A DNA stretch of 64,000 bases from Papio anubis (GCF_008728515.1 NC_044984.1:121019349-121083348); one strand, 5' to 3'; counted from the first letter of the stretch, positions 22,206 through 32,770 are shown. Made by a program: numbers and translations. Notes: a model not told the origin generated them from the sequence alone.

Positions 22206-23251
22206 CTATAATATGGAAAATAAAATAACATAATATGTGCAAAGTACACAATACAAAGCCAGGTATGTTGAAGTTGCTTGGGTGGGATTACAATAACGAA
22301 AATGAAGTAATTTTGGTGATGGCCTAATTTCATCTACTAAAAGTGAAAAGAAAGAAAGAAAGAAAGACATATTCTTCCCATATGTGGACTTTTCTGGCCT
22401 TAAAGTACTTCTCCTGATATCCTGAGAACTGTGTGTATTTTCTGTTTTTAAGACATTTAAATGTGTCCACCTCGTTGCATTACAAAGGGTTCCCAGGACT
22501 GGCTAGTGTGCAGGCTGGAAGATACAATTTCTGGCTCTTTCAAACACATGCCATTCTTCAAAACACACAACATGATTTTCTGAATGCCAAGTGGATGAAT
22601 ATATGTGGCCTGGAAACATTTGCCTTACAGCATTTTAGTAACTGAATATTATGTCTCAGTATCTTGCTTAAAGTCAAGATACCAGAATTTACATCCTTGT
22701 TAGCCGTAGATATACTTTTCAACAGCTTTTTAACTCCCAAAATAGTGACGACTTGCACAGCTCCTTTTCCCATAATTCTTTTGACATATTACTCATAACA
22801 TATACATCATGAAGTGAAAATGAATTGTTATCGAGTATTATTTCAATCCGTAAAGCACGCTAAGAAAGAGTAAGTGTTAACTGCCTCTTCCTGTCAGTTA
22901 ACTCAGACAAAAAGGCTTAGTGGAATTCTCAGAGAATGGTGTCCGGAAACGAGGTAAGAGACTCCTGTTACAATAAACTGTCCTCAGAATTCCTATTTAA
23001 GGACTTATGACACGTGCAATTAAATTATCATTGGTGCAATTATTTTTTCCAGGGGCCATCATCAAAAACACCAACATGAGCCATAGAGAAGATGCAAATG
23101 TAGCAGGTCAGTTGGGAACTGTGGTGAACTGAGTGAGGATGACCCAACTTCGGTGGATAGAACCATCATTCACCCCAACCAAGTCTTTGTATGCAGGAAT
23201 GTGGCCTGGTGTTTATAAATTTTCCAAATTTTTAGGGAAATCAGATAAATT
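22206..23251. other. Unassigned sequence with a short (GAAA)n
   Basis: A GAAA microsatellite lies at about 22345-22367. Nothing else recognised. Confidence 0.35.
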
Positions 23252-23515
23252 TTATTATTATTTATTTATTTATTTACGACAGAGTCTTGCTTTGTCACCC
23301 AGGTTGGAGCGAAGTGCCACGATCTTGACTCACTGCAACCTCCACCTTCTGGGTTCAAGCAATTCGCCTGTCTCAGTCTCCCAAGTAGCTGGGATTACAG
23401 GTGTGCACCATCACACCTGGCCAATTTTTGTATTTTTAGTAGAGATGGGGTTTCACCATGTTGGCCAGGCTGTTCTCGAACTCCTGGCTTCAGGTGATCT
23501 GCCCACCTCAGCCTT
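23252..23515 (-). mobile_element. Alu SINE, antisense, lacking its 5' end
   Basis: A (TTTA)n tail, then 'cgacagagtcttgctttgtc' and both arms, stopping at 'gcccacctcagcctt' about 40 bases before a full-length Alu 5' end. A 5'-truncated insertion or a later deletion. Confidence 0.92.
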
Positions 23516-23559
23516 AAGTGTTGACAATTAATTTAGTTTAAAAATCACTGTGGTTGTCT

Positions 23560-23745
23560 ATTTGCTGCTCAAAACTCAATTGGCTATATATGCACGTGTT
23601 TATTTATCACATCTCAGTTCCATCCTGTTGGTCTATATGTCTATCTTTGTGTCAATATCACACTGCTTTGATTACTTCAGCTTTGCAGTAAGTTTGTAAA
23701 TGGAAAGTGTGAGTTTGGTCACCCACCACCTTTGTGCTGACATTT
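23560..23745 (-). mobile_element. Old L1 ORF2 fragment, antisense
   Basis: 'ccatcctgttggtctatatg', 'tcacactgctttgattactt' and 'gctttgcagtaagtttgtaa' match the antisense of the L1 ORF2 C-terminal half. Too diverged to subfamily by eye. Confidence 0.7.
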
Positions 23746-23807
23746 GCAAATATATTTCTTTTCCATATATTGTATATATTATTGGCCTAACTATATATTA
23801 TAACATT

Positions 23808-23970
23808 AGATATATAGATGGTAGATAGATTAATAGATAAGTAGATAGATTAAATAGATGGAGGACAGATAAGAGATAAGTGAAAAGCTAGATGAATAGA
23901 TGTTTAGATAGATCAATAGATAAAAGAGGTTAGATAGATGAATAGCTAGATCACATGATGGATGAATAGA
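23808..23970 (+). repeat. Degenerate (TAGA)n/GATA array
   Basis: About 160 bases of irregular GATAGAT units with variant spacing (GATGAATA, GATAAGTA). Each carries GATA cores. Confidence 0.9.
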
Positions 23971-24289
23971 TATACACACACAATGTTTTATACAATTTAT
24001 TTTGTATACAATTACACTTTAAATTAGTTAAGAGACAAAAGGAGAATAAATATCCTTTCATACTGTCTTTTATAATTACATAATCATCTTAACCAGTGCT
24101 GTTAGTTTGTTCATGGGAAGTTGGATTACGTTCTGTGGCCAGCAATAAATTATCTGAGTTTTCAGTTGTTTTGTAATACCTTTACTTTGTTTGATTTTTG
24201 AAAAATAGTTCTGTTGGATAGAAGATTTTTTCATTGACAGTGTTTGTTTGTTTGTTTGTTTGTTTTCACACTTACAATATGTCATTTTC

Positions 24290-25320
24290 TTCTAGCTTCC
24301 ATTGCTTTTTGTGAGACATCATTCACTAGTCTTCTTGGGGTTACCTGTATGCAACAACTGGTTGTCATTTTACCTTCAAGATGGTCTTATTGTCTTAAGC
24401 TTTTAGTGTTTTTGCCATGATGTTGCTGGCTGTAGATATCTTTGTATTTATTCCACTTCCAGTTTGTTGAGCTCCTTTGATGTGTAGGTTAATGTTTTTC
24501 AGCAAATTGGGGAGATTTCCCACCATTATTTCTTCAAGTATATATTTGTTTGTTTTTCTTTATCACTCCTCTGTTTCTAGTACACCCATTGTGCATATGC
24601 TGGTGTCCAATAGCAGCTCGCATGTCTTTTAGGTTCTAGTTACTTCTATTCATTCTTTTTTTCTTTTGTTATTCAGATTGTATAACCTTTGTTGATCTAT
24701 TATCAAGTTCACAGATTCTTTCTTCTTCCAGTTCGCATTTACTGTTGAGCCTCTCTAGTGAATTTTTCATTTAAACATCGTTCTTTTCAAATCCAGAATT
24801 TTCATTTGGTTCTTTTTTATAACTTCTAACTTCTTTTTGAAATCATGTGGCATTGTTATCATTGTTTATTTGTTTGTGTGGGTTTCCTTTTGGTTTTATT
24901 TTCATTTTACCTTTTTTTTTTTAAGTTCTGGGATACATGTGCAGAATGCGCAGGTTTGTAACATAAGTATACATGCCACGGTGGTTAGTTGCATCTATCA
25001 ACCCGTCATCTAGGTTTTAAGTCCTGCATGCATTAGGACAAATACCTAATGGTTTGAACATATTTAAATCTGTCTGTTAAATCTGACATCTGGATCCTTT
25101 CATGGGAAGTTTTTGTTGCCTCCCTTTCCCCCATGTATGAGTCACACTTTCTTGTTTCAGGTGTCACATCATTTGTCTTAGTTGTGAAAAGCTGGACATT
25201 TTAAAGAATATATGTAGTCAATCTTGAAACAGATTTTCATCTCCCCTCTCTGGGACTTGTTTCACTTATTGTTTGCCTATTTAGGTATGGCCTAACCTAT
25301 TTTGTAAAGTCTACTTTCCA
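24290..25320 (-). mobile_element. Ancient L1M/HAL1-like sequence, antisense, interrupted
   Basis: Phrases such as 'gccatgatgttgctggctgt', 'tttcttcaagtatatatttg', 'aatccagaattttcatttgg' and 'gtgaaaagctggacatttta' fit very old antisense L1 sequence. Family assignment is from memory. A younger L1 3' end (24908-25066) sits inside. A (TTTG)n run at 24241-24264 precedes it. Confidence 0.5.
24908..25066 (-). mobile_element. Primate L1 3' end, antisense, ~150 bp
   Basis: Poly-T, then 'aagttctgggatacatgtgc', 'caggtttgtaacataagtat' and 'tagttgcatctatcaacccg', the L1PA/PB 3' UTR terminus in reverse. Extremely 5' truncated. Confidence 0.85.
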
Positions 25321-26513
25321 CAGGGAAGGCTCTTGTGCTCATTCCTCAGAGGGCACAAGCCTTGGACATGGACAGGGTAAGCACTGGATTACTGTTGTTT
25401 AAACAAGGTTCTCTTTGAATGTTTCTTTCCTTGATCTCTCTGTTAATCTGTCTGCCTCATTTGGCTCACATCCAATTATTAGGCTCCACTAATTGCTGGC
25501 TGATTATGCTGCTGTTTTCAAGAATGTCCTGGATTATTCATTGCCCCACAGTCTGATGCAATTACATTTGGGCAAAGTGTAGTTTTTGAGGCCATTGTTT
25601 GAGGTTTTCTTTGACCTCATATTACTCATAGCAGTCACATTATCTGGTTCTCGTAAGTAAACTAATTGGTTTATGTTTTAGCATGTTCTTCTTAATCATG
25701 AGGAATTACCAGTTTATTATTTGTATACCACCACCATTTCCATTGTTTTCAAGCCCTTAGATCTGAACTTCCCCACACTCTTTTTCAAATACACTCTGTT
25801 CTTTTGGGGACTCGGGCTCTCTGTTCTTATACACTTCCATTCTCCCTTGGCACAATCTCTGAGCTACCACTACAGGTACTGGGTACAACCTGTGGTTTTA
25901 TACACTTGTCTCTCCCAGTATTGCCAGAATCCTTCAGGTCATCTGGGGCATGCCCTTCAAGTCAGCCTGAAATGCCTGGGAAAAAGCTTTTATCTTAAGA
26001 GGGAAGACCAGGCTGAGGAAAGGATCCTCTGACCTCTCAATTGTACTCACTAGCAATTAAGCCTCAACTCAGAATTAGAGGAGACATGAAATGCTGGTGA
26101 CCTGTACCTCCCAATAAGATAATATTCCTCAGCTGGGAGCTGAGGAAAGGGAGAGCTCTATCTTTTTTCTTCCATATCTCTGGAATTGAGCTTCCATCTG
26201 CTGAACTCGGGGAAAGGAGGTGGATCATGTCTTGAGTGCCTCAGACTCTTGCCATTTGGTAGGCTTTCTAGAACAAATGTTTCTTCCTTTGCTATATGCT
26301 GTTAAGACAATTGCCAGAGACTCTCCACAATTGCTTTGTAAATAGTTTTCACCCATAGTGCTCTTTCTTCCTCCATGGAACTCCTCATGTTGCCATCTCA
26401 GAAGCCCTATTAACTGAATTTTAGTTGGTGCTCTACACAAAATGTGTTTTATAAAGAAAAAACATTAATTAAGGCAATTTTTAACCAAGAAATGCAAAAT
26501 AAAAGATCATAAG
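25321..26513. other. Unassigned sequence
   Basis: No repeat or exon recognised. Part may be further old L1. Confidence 0.35.
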
Positions 26514-26795
26514 CTTGTCGTGGTGGCTCACACCTGTAATCCCAGAACTTTGAAAGACTGACTTGAGGTCAGGAGTTCGAAACCAGCCTGGGCAACACAG
26601 TGAAACCCTATCTCTACTAAAAATACAAAAACTAGCCTGGCGTGGTGGTGGACGCCTGCAATCCCAGCTACTTGGGAGGTTGAGGCAGGAGAATTCTTTG
26701 AGCCCAGGAGGCGGAGGTTGCAGTGAGACGAAATCATGTGACTGCACTCCAGCCTGGGTGACAGAGTGAGACTCCATCTCAAAAAAAAAAAAAAA
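26514..26795 (+). mobile_element. Alu SINE, sense, small internal deletion
   Basis: Starts cttgtcgtggtggctcacac. The left arm lacks about 15 bases around 'actttgaaagactgacttga'. Flanked by aaaagatcataag before and after, a clean 13-bp target duplication. Confidence 0.95.
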
Positions 26796-27220
26796 GATCA
26801 TAAGAGACAGTACTGTCAGAAATATAATGCTAGTTAATTCTAGAGAATAGTCACTACTTTTTTTCACTGAGGAACACAAGAAAAGCCCTTGAACCCAAAA
26901 TATTAGAAAAAAGTTCAAAGAAATGATTTGATACTTAAAATATACTCACTAAGATATTCTGATAATTAGAAAATGTATTTATTAGAGAAAATGTTAAAAA
27001 AAAAAAAAGCCCAACCAAACATCACACTTTGAATAATGAAATGTAGAAAATTATTCTTTTAAGGTTGGAGCTATTACAAGTTGGATATTTATTACTGCTT
27101 TATTTAAATGTTGGAAACACTCACCAACCAAGTAAACGTTATCAGAAATGAAAATTTAAACATTATATTGTCATTGTTAACAGAAGTATATACAGATAAA
27201 ATGTTAAAAACATAGGCAAG
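26796..27220. other. Unassigned AT-rich sequence
   Basis: No repeat or gene recognised. Confidence 0.35.
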
Positions 27221-27560
27221 GCAGGGCACAGTGGCTCAGGCCTAGAATCCCAACACTTTGGAAGGCCAAGGCAGGCAGATCATCTGAGGCCAGGAGTTTG
27301 AGACCAGCCTGCCCTGACCAGTAGAGATGGTGAAACCCCATCTCTACTAAAAATACAAAAATTAGCCAGACTTGGTGGTGCCCACCTGTAGTCTCAGCTA
27401 CTCAGGAAGCTGAGGCAGGAAAAGTGCTAGAGCCTAGGAGGTGGAGGTTGCAGTGAGCCAAGTCGGTGCCACTACACTCCAGCCTGGGCAACAGAGTGAG
27501 ACTTTGTCTCAGAATAAATAAATAAATAAATAAATAAATACATACATACATACATACATA
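27221..27560 (+). mobile_element. Alu SINE, sense, with (AATA)n(CATA)n tail
   Basis: Starts gcagggcacagtggctcagg, with a short local insertion in the left arm (ccctgaccagtagagatgg). The tail has become an AATA then CATA microsatellite at 27513-27560. Confidence 0.92.
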
Positions 27561-27599
27561 AAACAAAAAAACCATATGCAAGATTTTTGGTTAATATTC

Positions 27600-28030
27600 A
27601 TACACAAAAAAGGAATTAAATTTCTATATTTTAACAACAGACACTTGGAAAATTAAAGAAAACAAAGATGAAAATGCATCAACTACTTAGGAAGAAATCT
27701 TTGAAGTAAAAGTTTGGGACAGGTCTACACAGAAAGCTTTACCACTACTTTATTAGAGAAACAATAGAAGACCTAAATAAACAGAAAGTATATCATGCTT
27801 ATAAATTGGATGGTTCAACATCATAAAAATGTCAGTTCTTCCCATGTGATATATAGATTCAGTTCTATTCTAATAAAAATGGGAAAGGTGTGTGTCACTG
27901 TGTATGTTGGAAATGGACAAAATGGTGATTCTAAATTCTTGGCAAAGGGTCAAATGACAAGCTGATCCTAAAACTTTTGTGAAAGGCCACAAATAACAAA
28001 GTTACTTTTGTATAAAATTAATAAGGTAGA
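27600..28030 (+). mobile_element. Old L1 ORF2 fragment, sense
   Basis: 'aaaatgtcagttcttcccat', 'agattcagttctattctaat' and 'acaagctgatcctaaaactt' match ORF2 coding sequence in order, with several deletions. No long frame remains. Confidence 0.55.
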
Positions 28031-28636
28031 AGGACAGGGAGGTACAGAGATGGATAAATCAGCCAGCAGTTACCTTATTTATGGCAAAGCTAAAGCTGCA
28101 GAGCCATGTGAAAGGACCACCTTTTCAATGAGTTACCGTAGAAAAATACTAGGAAAATTACCGACTTTTAAATTATACCTTACTTAATTTATACTGGTTG
28201 TTCCATTATTGGAGCACTAAGCATGTGGGAGTTATTTAGATGCTACTCCTCAAGGTCATCACCAAGGTTTGATTTTTCATACATGTCTGCCTCCAGAGGG
28301 TACGTGTTATCCCAAGGTGCACAGCCTTAGTCACTGCTGCAGATACTGGTGTGCTGGGGGGTTGTCAAAAAGGGAAGTTAGTTTTGGAAACATTTTTGAG
28401 GAAGTATCCAAAGACAGGTACATATAACTTCACTGCATTACATCCTATACTAGTAATTTATTTTATTACTTCTCTACTAGTTATACTATTGTGCCATAAA
28501 AAGAAAATACCGAAATTATTATTGCTGCTTTAGTTATGGGTTTGACATTTTTCATGTTCCATTTTTAGAACACTAGTCAAAACCACTACCACTAGGACTA
28601 ATAATACCTTTATTTCTGTGTTAGTCCCAAGGTACC
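28031..28636. other. Unassigned sequence left of the piggyBac fossil
   Basis: No repeat recognised. I could not identify a piggyBac terminal repeat or a TTAA target here. Confidence 0.35.
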
Positions 28637-28639
28637 TTG

Positions 28640-29735
28640 AACTCAGGTTGTTGTATCACTACAGCACTTGAGTCTATGCTGTCATCTGTCTCTAAAAAGT
28701 CAGTTATTTCATGTAAACAACAACCTGAAAATGCTGCAGCACCTGTTTCTGTTGAGGACTCAGGAGATGAAGAAGATGGAATAATAAATAATCTGCCAGG
28801 TTCCTTGTTGCACACAATTGCATATCTTATTCAAGGTGGCTCTGATGCTGAGTCTGACTCAGATGATCCCTCATACGCAACTAAAGATGACTCTCCCGAC
28901 AAAGTTCCATCTACCTCAACTGTGCGGCAGAAGGAAAGTGACAAAAATTGTTTGCAAATGGAAAAAAAGCTGACATAACTGCAGAATTCATACCAGCTAG
29001 AGTTTAGAGCCAGCAAACGATTTCTTCACCGAAATGAAAACTCCCACAGAAATTCTTGAATGTTTTCTTGATGACGAGATCATTGAACTCATTGTCAGGT
29101 ACTCCAACTTACATGCTCAGAGTAAGGGTGTACATCATGGCTTAACGAGCTCTGAATTCAAATGTTTTCTGGAAATTATTTTTCTGAGTGATTACATCTC
29201 AGTTCATAGCAGGCATATGTTTTGGGAAAAAAGAAGATGCACGTAATATACTGGTTAGTACTACCATGAGATGTGACCGCTTTGAAACTATATTTTCTAA
29301 CTTGCATGTTGCTGACAATGCAAATTTGGATCCAATGGACAAGTTTTCTAAGTTGCACCCTCTCATAAGCAAACTCAATGAGAGATGTATGAATTTGTTT
29401 TCGGCCAGGTTCTGGTGGGTGACCATGGGTCTCCAGATTATGGCATACCGGACACCAGCAAAACTCAAGAAGTGCAATACTGGTGAAAAAGTTATCGAAT
29501 ACAAAATGGTATTGTCCAGGGTGTGCCTCTGTAAGTGCCTCACTAAGCTGAAGGACAAGTGACGCAACAACACCATGTTCCTCATGTTTAGTATTTGGGT
29601 TTTTACCCTGATACGGCTGAAAACAGCAAATGTAGCCCAGACATACGGCACCATACCAAAACTCGTAGTCGAACAGAATGGGCTTTCCCTGAATAAAGTG
29701 CACCTGTGATGACCAAAATAAGGAACCATGGATTT
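28640..29735 (+). pseudogene. PGBD3-like piggyBac transposase pseudogene with two flipped segments
   Basis: A domesticated-piggyBac (PGBD3-related) transposase relic in three blocks that keep protein order but not strand. Block A (28640-28717) reads on the minus strand as the N terminus (LHEITDFLETDDSID). Block B (28718-29396) is on plus: acidic region GDEEDGIINNLPGS, then LDDEIIELIVRYSNL, SSEFKCFLEIIFL, RCDRFETIFSNLHVADNA, SKLNERCM. Block C (29397-29735) is on minus: MVPYFGHHRC, KPILFDYEFWYGAVCLGYI, FQPYQGKNPNTKHEE, GQYHFVFDNFFTSIALL, then a jump to the C-terminal CHNLETHGHPPEPG, an internal loss I estimate at roughly 150 residues or more. Block B has frameshifts and stops. The comparison with PGBD3 is from memory, roughly 80% similar by eye in conserved stretches. 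It cannot encode an enzyme. The human genome has several PGBD3 pseudogenes; I cannot say which, if any, this is. Confidence 0.85.
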
Positions 29736-29739
29736 GTCA

Positions 29740-29808
29740 TCATTCAGGTATTAAGCCTAGTACCTATTAGTTATTTTTCCTGATTCTCTCCCTCTTCCCA
29801 CCCCCTAA
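29740..29808 (-). mobile_element. L1 3' UTR shard, antisense, ~70 bp
   Basis: 'ttcaggtattaagcctagta', 'cctattagttatttttcctg' and 'ctctccctcttcccacccc' match the antisense of a primate L1 3' UTR interior, with neither a poly-A end nor ORF2 attached. It lies exactly between the piggyBac and hAT pieces. Confidence 0.75.
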
Positions 29809-30030
29809 AAAGAGTTTCTTTTCTAATGGGATTACATCTCAAGTTTGTTCTTGCCATTACATTTATTGTCATTAAATAGGATAAGTGATGTACTTCTACA
29901 CTATGTTTAACATTTATGTAACTTATATTCATTACACTGAAACTCTTTTCAACTTCAGCACTGTTCATTGCAAGATCACTTTTTTTGGGGAATAGTTGCA
30001 GGAATTGGAGCATTATTTGGTTTTATGTTT
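29809..30030 (-). pseudogene. hAT transposase C-terminal (dimerisation) domain fragment
   Basis: On the minus strand a frame of about 80 codons (30013 to 29771) contains NSAEVEKSFSVMNISY followed by VHHLSYLMTINV. This fits the hAT C-terminal dimerisation signature (S-A-E-x-E-R-x-F-S-x-M-N ... L-S-x-L-M-x-I), as in ZBED or Charlie-derived proteins. No zinc-finger or catalytic region precedes it at 30030-30330, so it is an isolated shard. The match is by motif recall; the parent element or gene is unknown. Confidence 0.65.
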
Positions 30031-30559
30031 TTTAATAGTGGTTGTACTTAACAGTAAGCTTATAAAATTCTTGTTAACTGACTCTGCTAAGCTGATATGA
30101 GTTGGCTTTCAGTACACCATGCATACCAACCTTTATTTCTGCTGCCTTTGTGTTGAAATGTAAGAAAACTTAGGTGTAAAAATGGCTGTGAAAATTTATC
30201 ACACCATTAATTTGAAAAAAAAAAAGATGTGTAATCATCTTTGATTATGTGTAAATTATCCCTGCTTCATCCTGGTTTTGCATTGTCTCTATAAAAGAGT
30301 AAGATACTGCACACTAATTATACATTAACAAGCACAAATTAGCTGGGGCACAAAAAACCAAACTTTTCTGTTGAATTAAGGATCACTGGGTGACTGGAGA
30401 GCTCAGTTAATGACTTCGAATAAGCACTTCTCACAGTGAATGGGGTTTAATGAATAGTAAATCATGTAATAAACACCACTGGCTTTGTAATTGGAAAAGT
30501 CACTAGCCTGAGCGGCTCTCATTTAAGATTTTAAAAGTAGCAAACTGCTGCTACTGAAG
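30031..30559. other. Unassigned AT-rich sequence
   Basis: No repeat recognised. It could be the rest of the hAT element, but nothing in it confirms that. Confidence 0.3.
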
Positions 30560-30700
30560 ACAAATTGTCTCAGGTCACATCCCAGATATTCTACTTATGT
30601 GCTGTGTGACTTTAGACAAATTACCATCCATGGGCCTTAGTGTCCTCATCTACAAAATCCATCTTTTCCAAAGTACCTAAACATCTACAGGTCTGCGGTA
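30560..30700 (+). mobile_element. MIR SINE, sense
   Basis: 'tacttatgtgctgtgtgact', 'ttagacaaattaccatcc' and 'gtgtcctcatctacaaaatc' follow the MIR core in order. Confidence 0.75.
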
Positions 30701-31439
30701 TGAAGTAAGAAATATGCAAGTGCCAGCTTAATTGTCATACATACAATGTATCTGTAAGGATCTTGAAAGGGACTGTGGGTCACACTCAAATGGGGAAGCA
30801 GAAATTTTAATGTGCAAAAACTCCTTAAACAGGTGTTGGCAGAATCAGGGGAAGCAACAAGGTATGATGAAACATGCAAAAACTACCAAATGTGGGAAGG
30901 AGTTACTGCTCAAAACTGAAAGGGCAAGAGGAAAAATATATTCCTGGAACCCGGTAAGAACCTCACTGGGGGCTGTGGCCTTGGCGGAGGAAGGCAGACA
31001 CCTCCAAGCTGTGACCTGGCAGGGACAAAGTGGAGAGAATAAAATACTTTGATTTCTCTTGCTTCTGAGCTCCAAAATTCTTCCATTGGCTGAACACAAC
31101 TAGAAGGCAGCAAACAAGGAAACTCAGAGTCCAAAGAGGTCAGCTTCCTTGCACTCTAAAGAACAGGGCAGGATGGAGAAGGATGGAGAGCAGAACAGGG
31201 AAGCAAACAGAAGGTATCTAGCAAAGAGGACAATTACTGGAAGTTCAGCTGTACCTGGCATGCAATCAATGTGGATAAATAAAACAAATACTGCAGGACA
31301 GTCTCATTCCTCATGCTAAGAAGTGGCCAGTATATACTAGTCTGTGACAGTGATTTACCATTTTTGTTGGTTTTGCACCAGAACCAGGAATGATCATCTT
31401 AGTTTAAAAGTGAACAAAAAGAGTAAACACACTAGAATT
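30701..31439. other. Unassigned sequence
   Basis: Purine-rich in places. No repeat, exon or RNA gene recognised. Confidence 0.35.
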
Positions 31440-31575
31440 TCCATGATGCTTTATATTTAACAAATTGCTGACATCTAGTAAATTATCTTTAAGCTCTATA
31501 ACAATTTCTATAAGGTAAGTCTTTATCTCTATTTTACACATAAAGAAACTGAGGTGGGGGAGGTTTTTTGACAAG
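31440..31575 (-). mobile_element. MIR SINE, antisense
   Basis: 'aagctctataacaatttcta', 'taaggtaagtctttatctct' and 'acacataaagaaactgaggt' match the antisense MIR core. Confidence 0.75.
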
Positions 31576-32032
31576 GGTCATCGCGACCCATTGTACAATT
31601 TTTCACCTAATAGAGAACTTATGGAGACCTGCTGACGATTTCGCAAAGGATGTAAGAGCACAATATCTTGAATGCATTCATTTATCCACCCTTTCATCCC
31701 TCATGCATGATTGGAAAGCATAGTCCATGTTTTCTTCTGCATGCTGGGGACAGAGAAGTGAACAAAACAAAGCCTCATCCCCCTGCGGAGCTGACAATCA
31801 AGTGCATGACACAGACAGCAAACATAAATATACATACATACCCACTGGGCCAGACAACGTAGGTGCCAAGGGGTTGGAAATAGTCGCAAATTCCTTTACA
31901 TGTTTTTCATTAAATGTCTTCTTTAATAAAGTGATAGTTCATCAAGGACATCAGCTAGCCAGATGGGCATATCAAGAGGAAAATTGTTTCAGATTAAATG
32001 AGACCCAAGTAAAAATTCAGGTCTTCTTTTTT
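31576..32032. other. Possible ancient L2-era repeat plus unassigned sequence
   Basis: 'atgctggggacagagaagtg' and 'ggagctgacaatcaagtgca' at 31670-31870 resemble the old repeat at 495-890. The rest is unassigned. Confidence 0.35.
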
Positions 32033-32337
32033 TCTTTTTTTTTTGAATCTTTTTAGACCTCGTCCCCCCAGGTCGCCCCGGGTGGTGGCAATTTGTGCCA
32101 TCTGCAAGCTCTCCAAGCTCCTCCTCCCGGGGTCACGCCCATTCTCCTGCTCAGGCCTCTGAGTAGCTGGGACTACAGGCACCCACCACCACACCCAGCT
32201 AATTTTTTTTTTTTTTGTATTTTTTAGTGGAGATGGGGTTTCACCGTGTTAGCCATGATGATCTCAATCTCCTGATCTTGTGATCTGCCCACTTCGGCCT
32301 CCCAAAGTGCTGGGATTACAGGCGTGAGCCATCATGC
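32033..32337 (-). mobile_element. Alu SINE (AluY-like), antisense, disturbed left part
   Basis: 32165-32337 is an ordinary young-type antisense Alu ('caccgtgttagccatgatga', 'cctgatcttgtgatctgcc'). The portion 32045-32165 carries a cluster of small indels and substitutions against any Alu ('agacctcgtccccccaggtc', 'ctctccaagctcctcctccc'). No target duplication is evident; the right junction continues straight into Tigger sequence. Confidence 0.88.
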
Positions 32338-32502
32338 CCTACCAGGCTATGCTAAATTTATATTAAAAAAAGGTGTGCTATGATGTTACTACAGCTACAT
32401 CACTAGGTGACACAATATTTTTAGCTCCATTATAGTGTTATGGGAGCACCGCTGTATATGTGGTTAGTCATTGACTGAAATGGCATATGTGTAGCATGAT
32501 TG
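32338..32502 (+). mobile_element. Tigger-type element, 3' end only
   Basis: 'ccaggctatgctaaat', 'gctatgatgttactacagct', 'catcactaggtgacac', and the terminus 'tgtagcatgattg'+TA. Matches 40196-40359 closely, including a shared internal deletion. The 5' half of the element is absent here. Confidence 0.85.
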
Positions 32503-32580
32503 TATATGTGTGTGGTGTCTGTGTGTGTGTATGTGTATGTATACACATTGATAGATACACACGTGTGTGTGTGTGTTTGT
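32503..32580 (+). repeat. TG-rich tract duplicated at 40360-40437
   Basis: A complex sequence, not a pure repeat: TG units, then 'gtatacacattgatagatac', then TG units again. The same order follows the Tigger end at 40.36 kb, so homology extends past the transposon. Confidence 0.88.
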
Positions 32581-32589
32581 GTTTGTCAA

Positions 32590-32770
32590 AATTTTGGTCA
32601 TTTAAGGGCCTCCTGCGTAACCAGGGGCAAGTGGCAGTCTCTTTGAAGCTCAATTTCCGCATTATTACAATAGGAATAAAGTTATCTCATAGAGTTGTCG
32701 CAAAGATTATACATTGGGGTAAAATATCTGAGTAGTGTTCTTAATACATCACATCTATTTAATAAATGGA
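32590..32770 (+). mobile_element. MIR SINE, sense
   Basis: 'gcaagtggcagtctctttga', 'ttccgcattattacaatagg', 'tctcatagagttgtcgcaaa' and 'tgttcttaatacatcacatc' follow the MIR order. Confidence 0.7.

Noticed and set aside
23808..23970. CRISPR-like repeat array
   Set aside because: Irregular GATA units without distinct spacers, in a mammalian genome.
29176..29703. Intact 175-codon minus-strand frame as a functional transposase-derived gene
   Set aside because: It is a flipped internal piece of the piggyBac relic running into antisense of the plus-strand block; it lacks the N terminus and much of the catalytic region.
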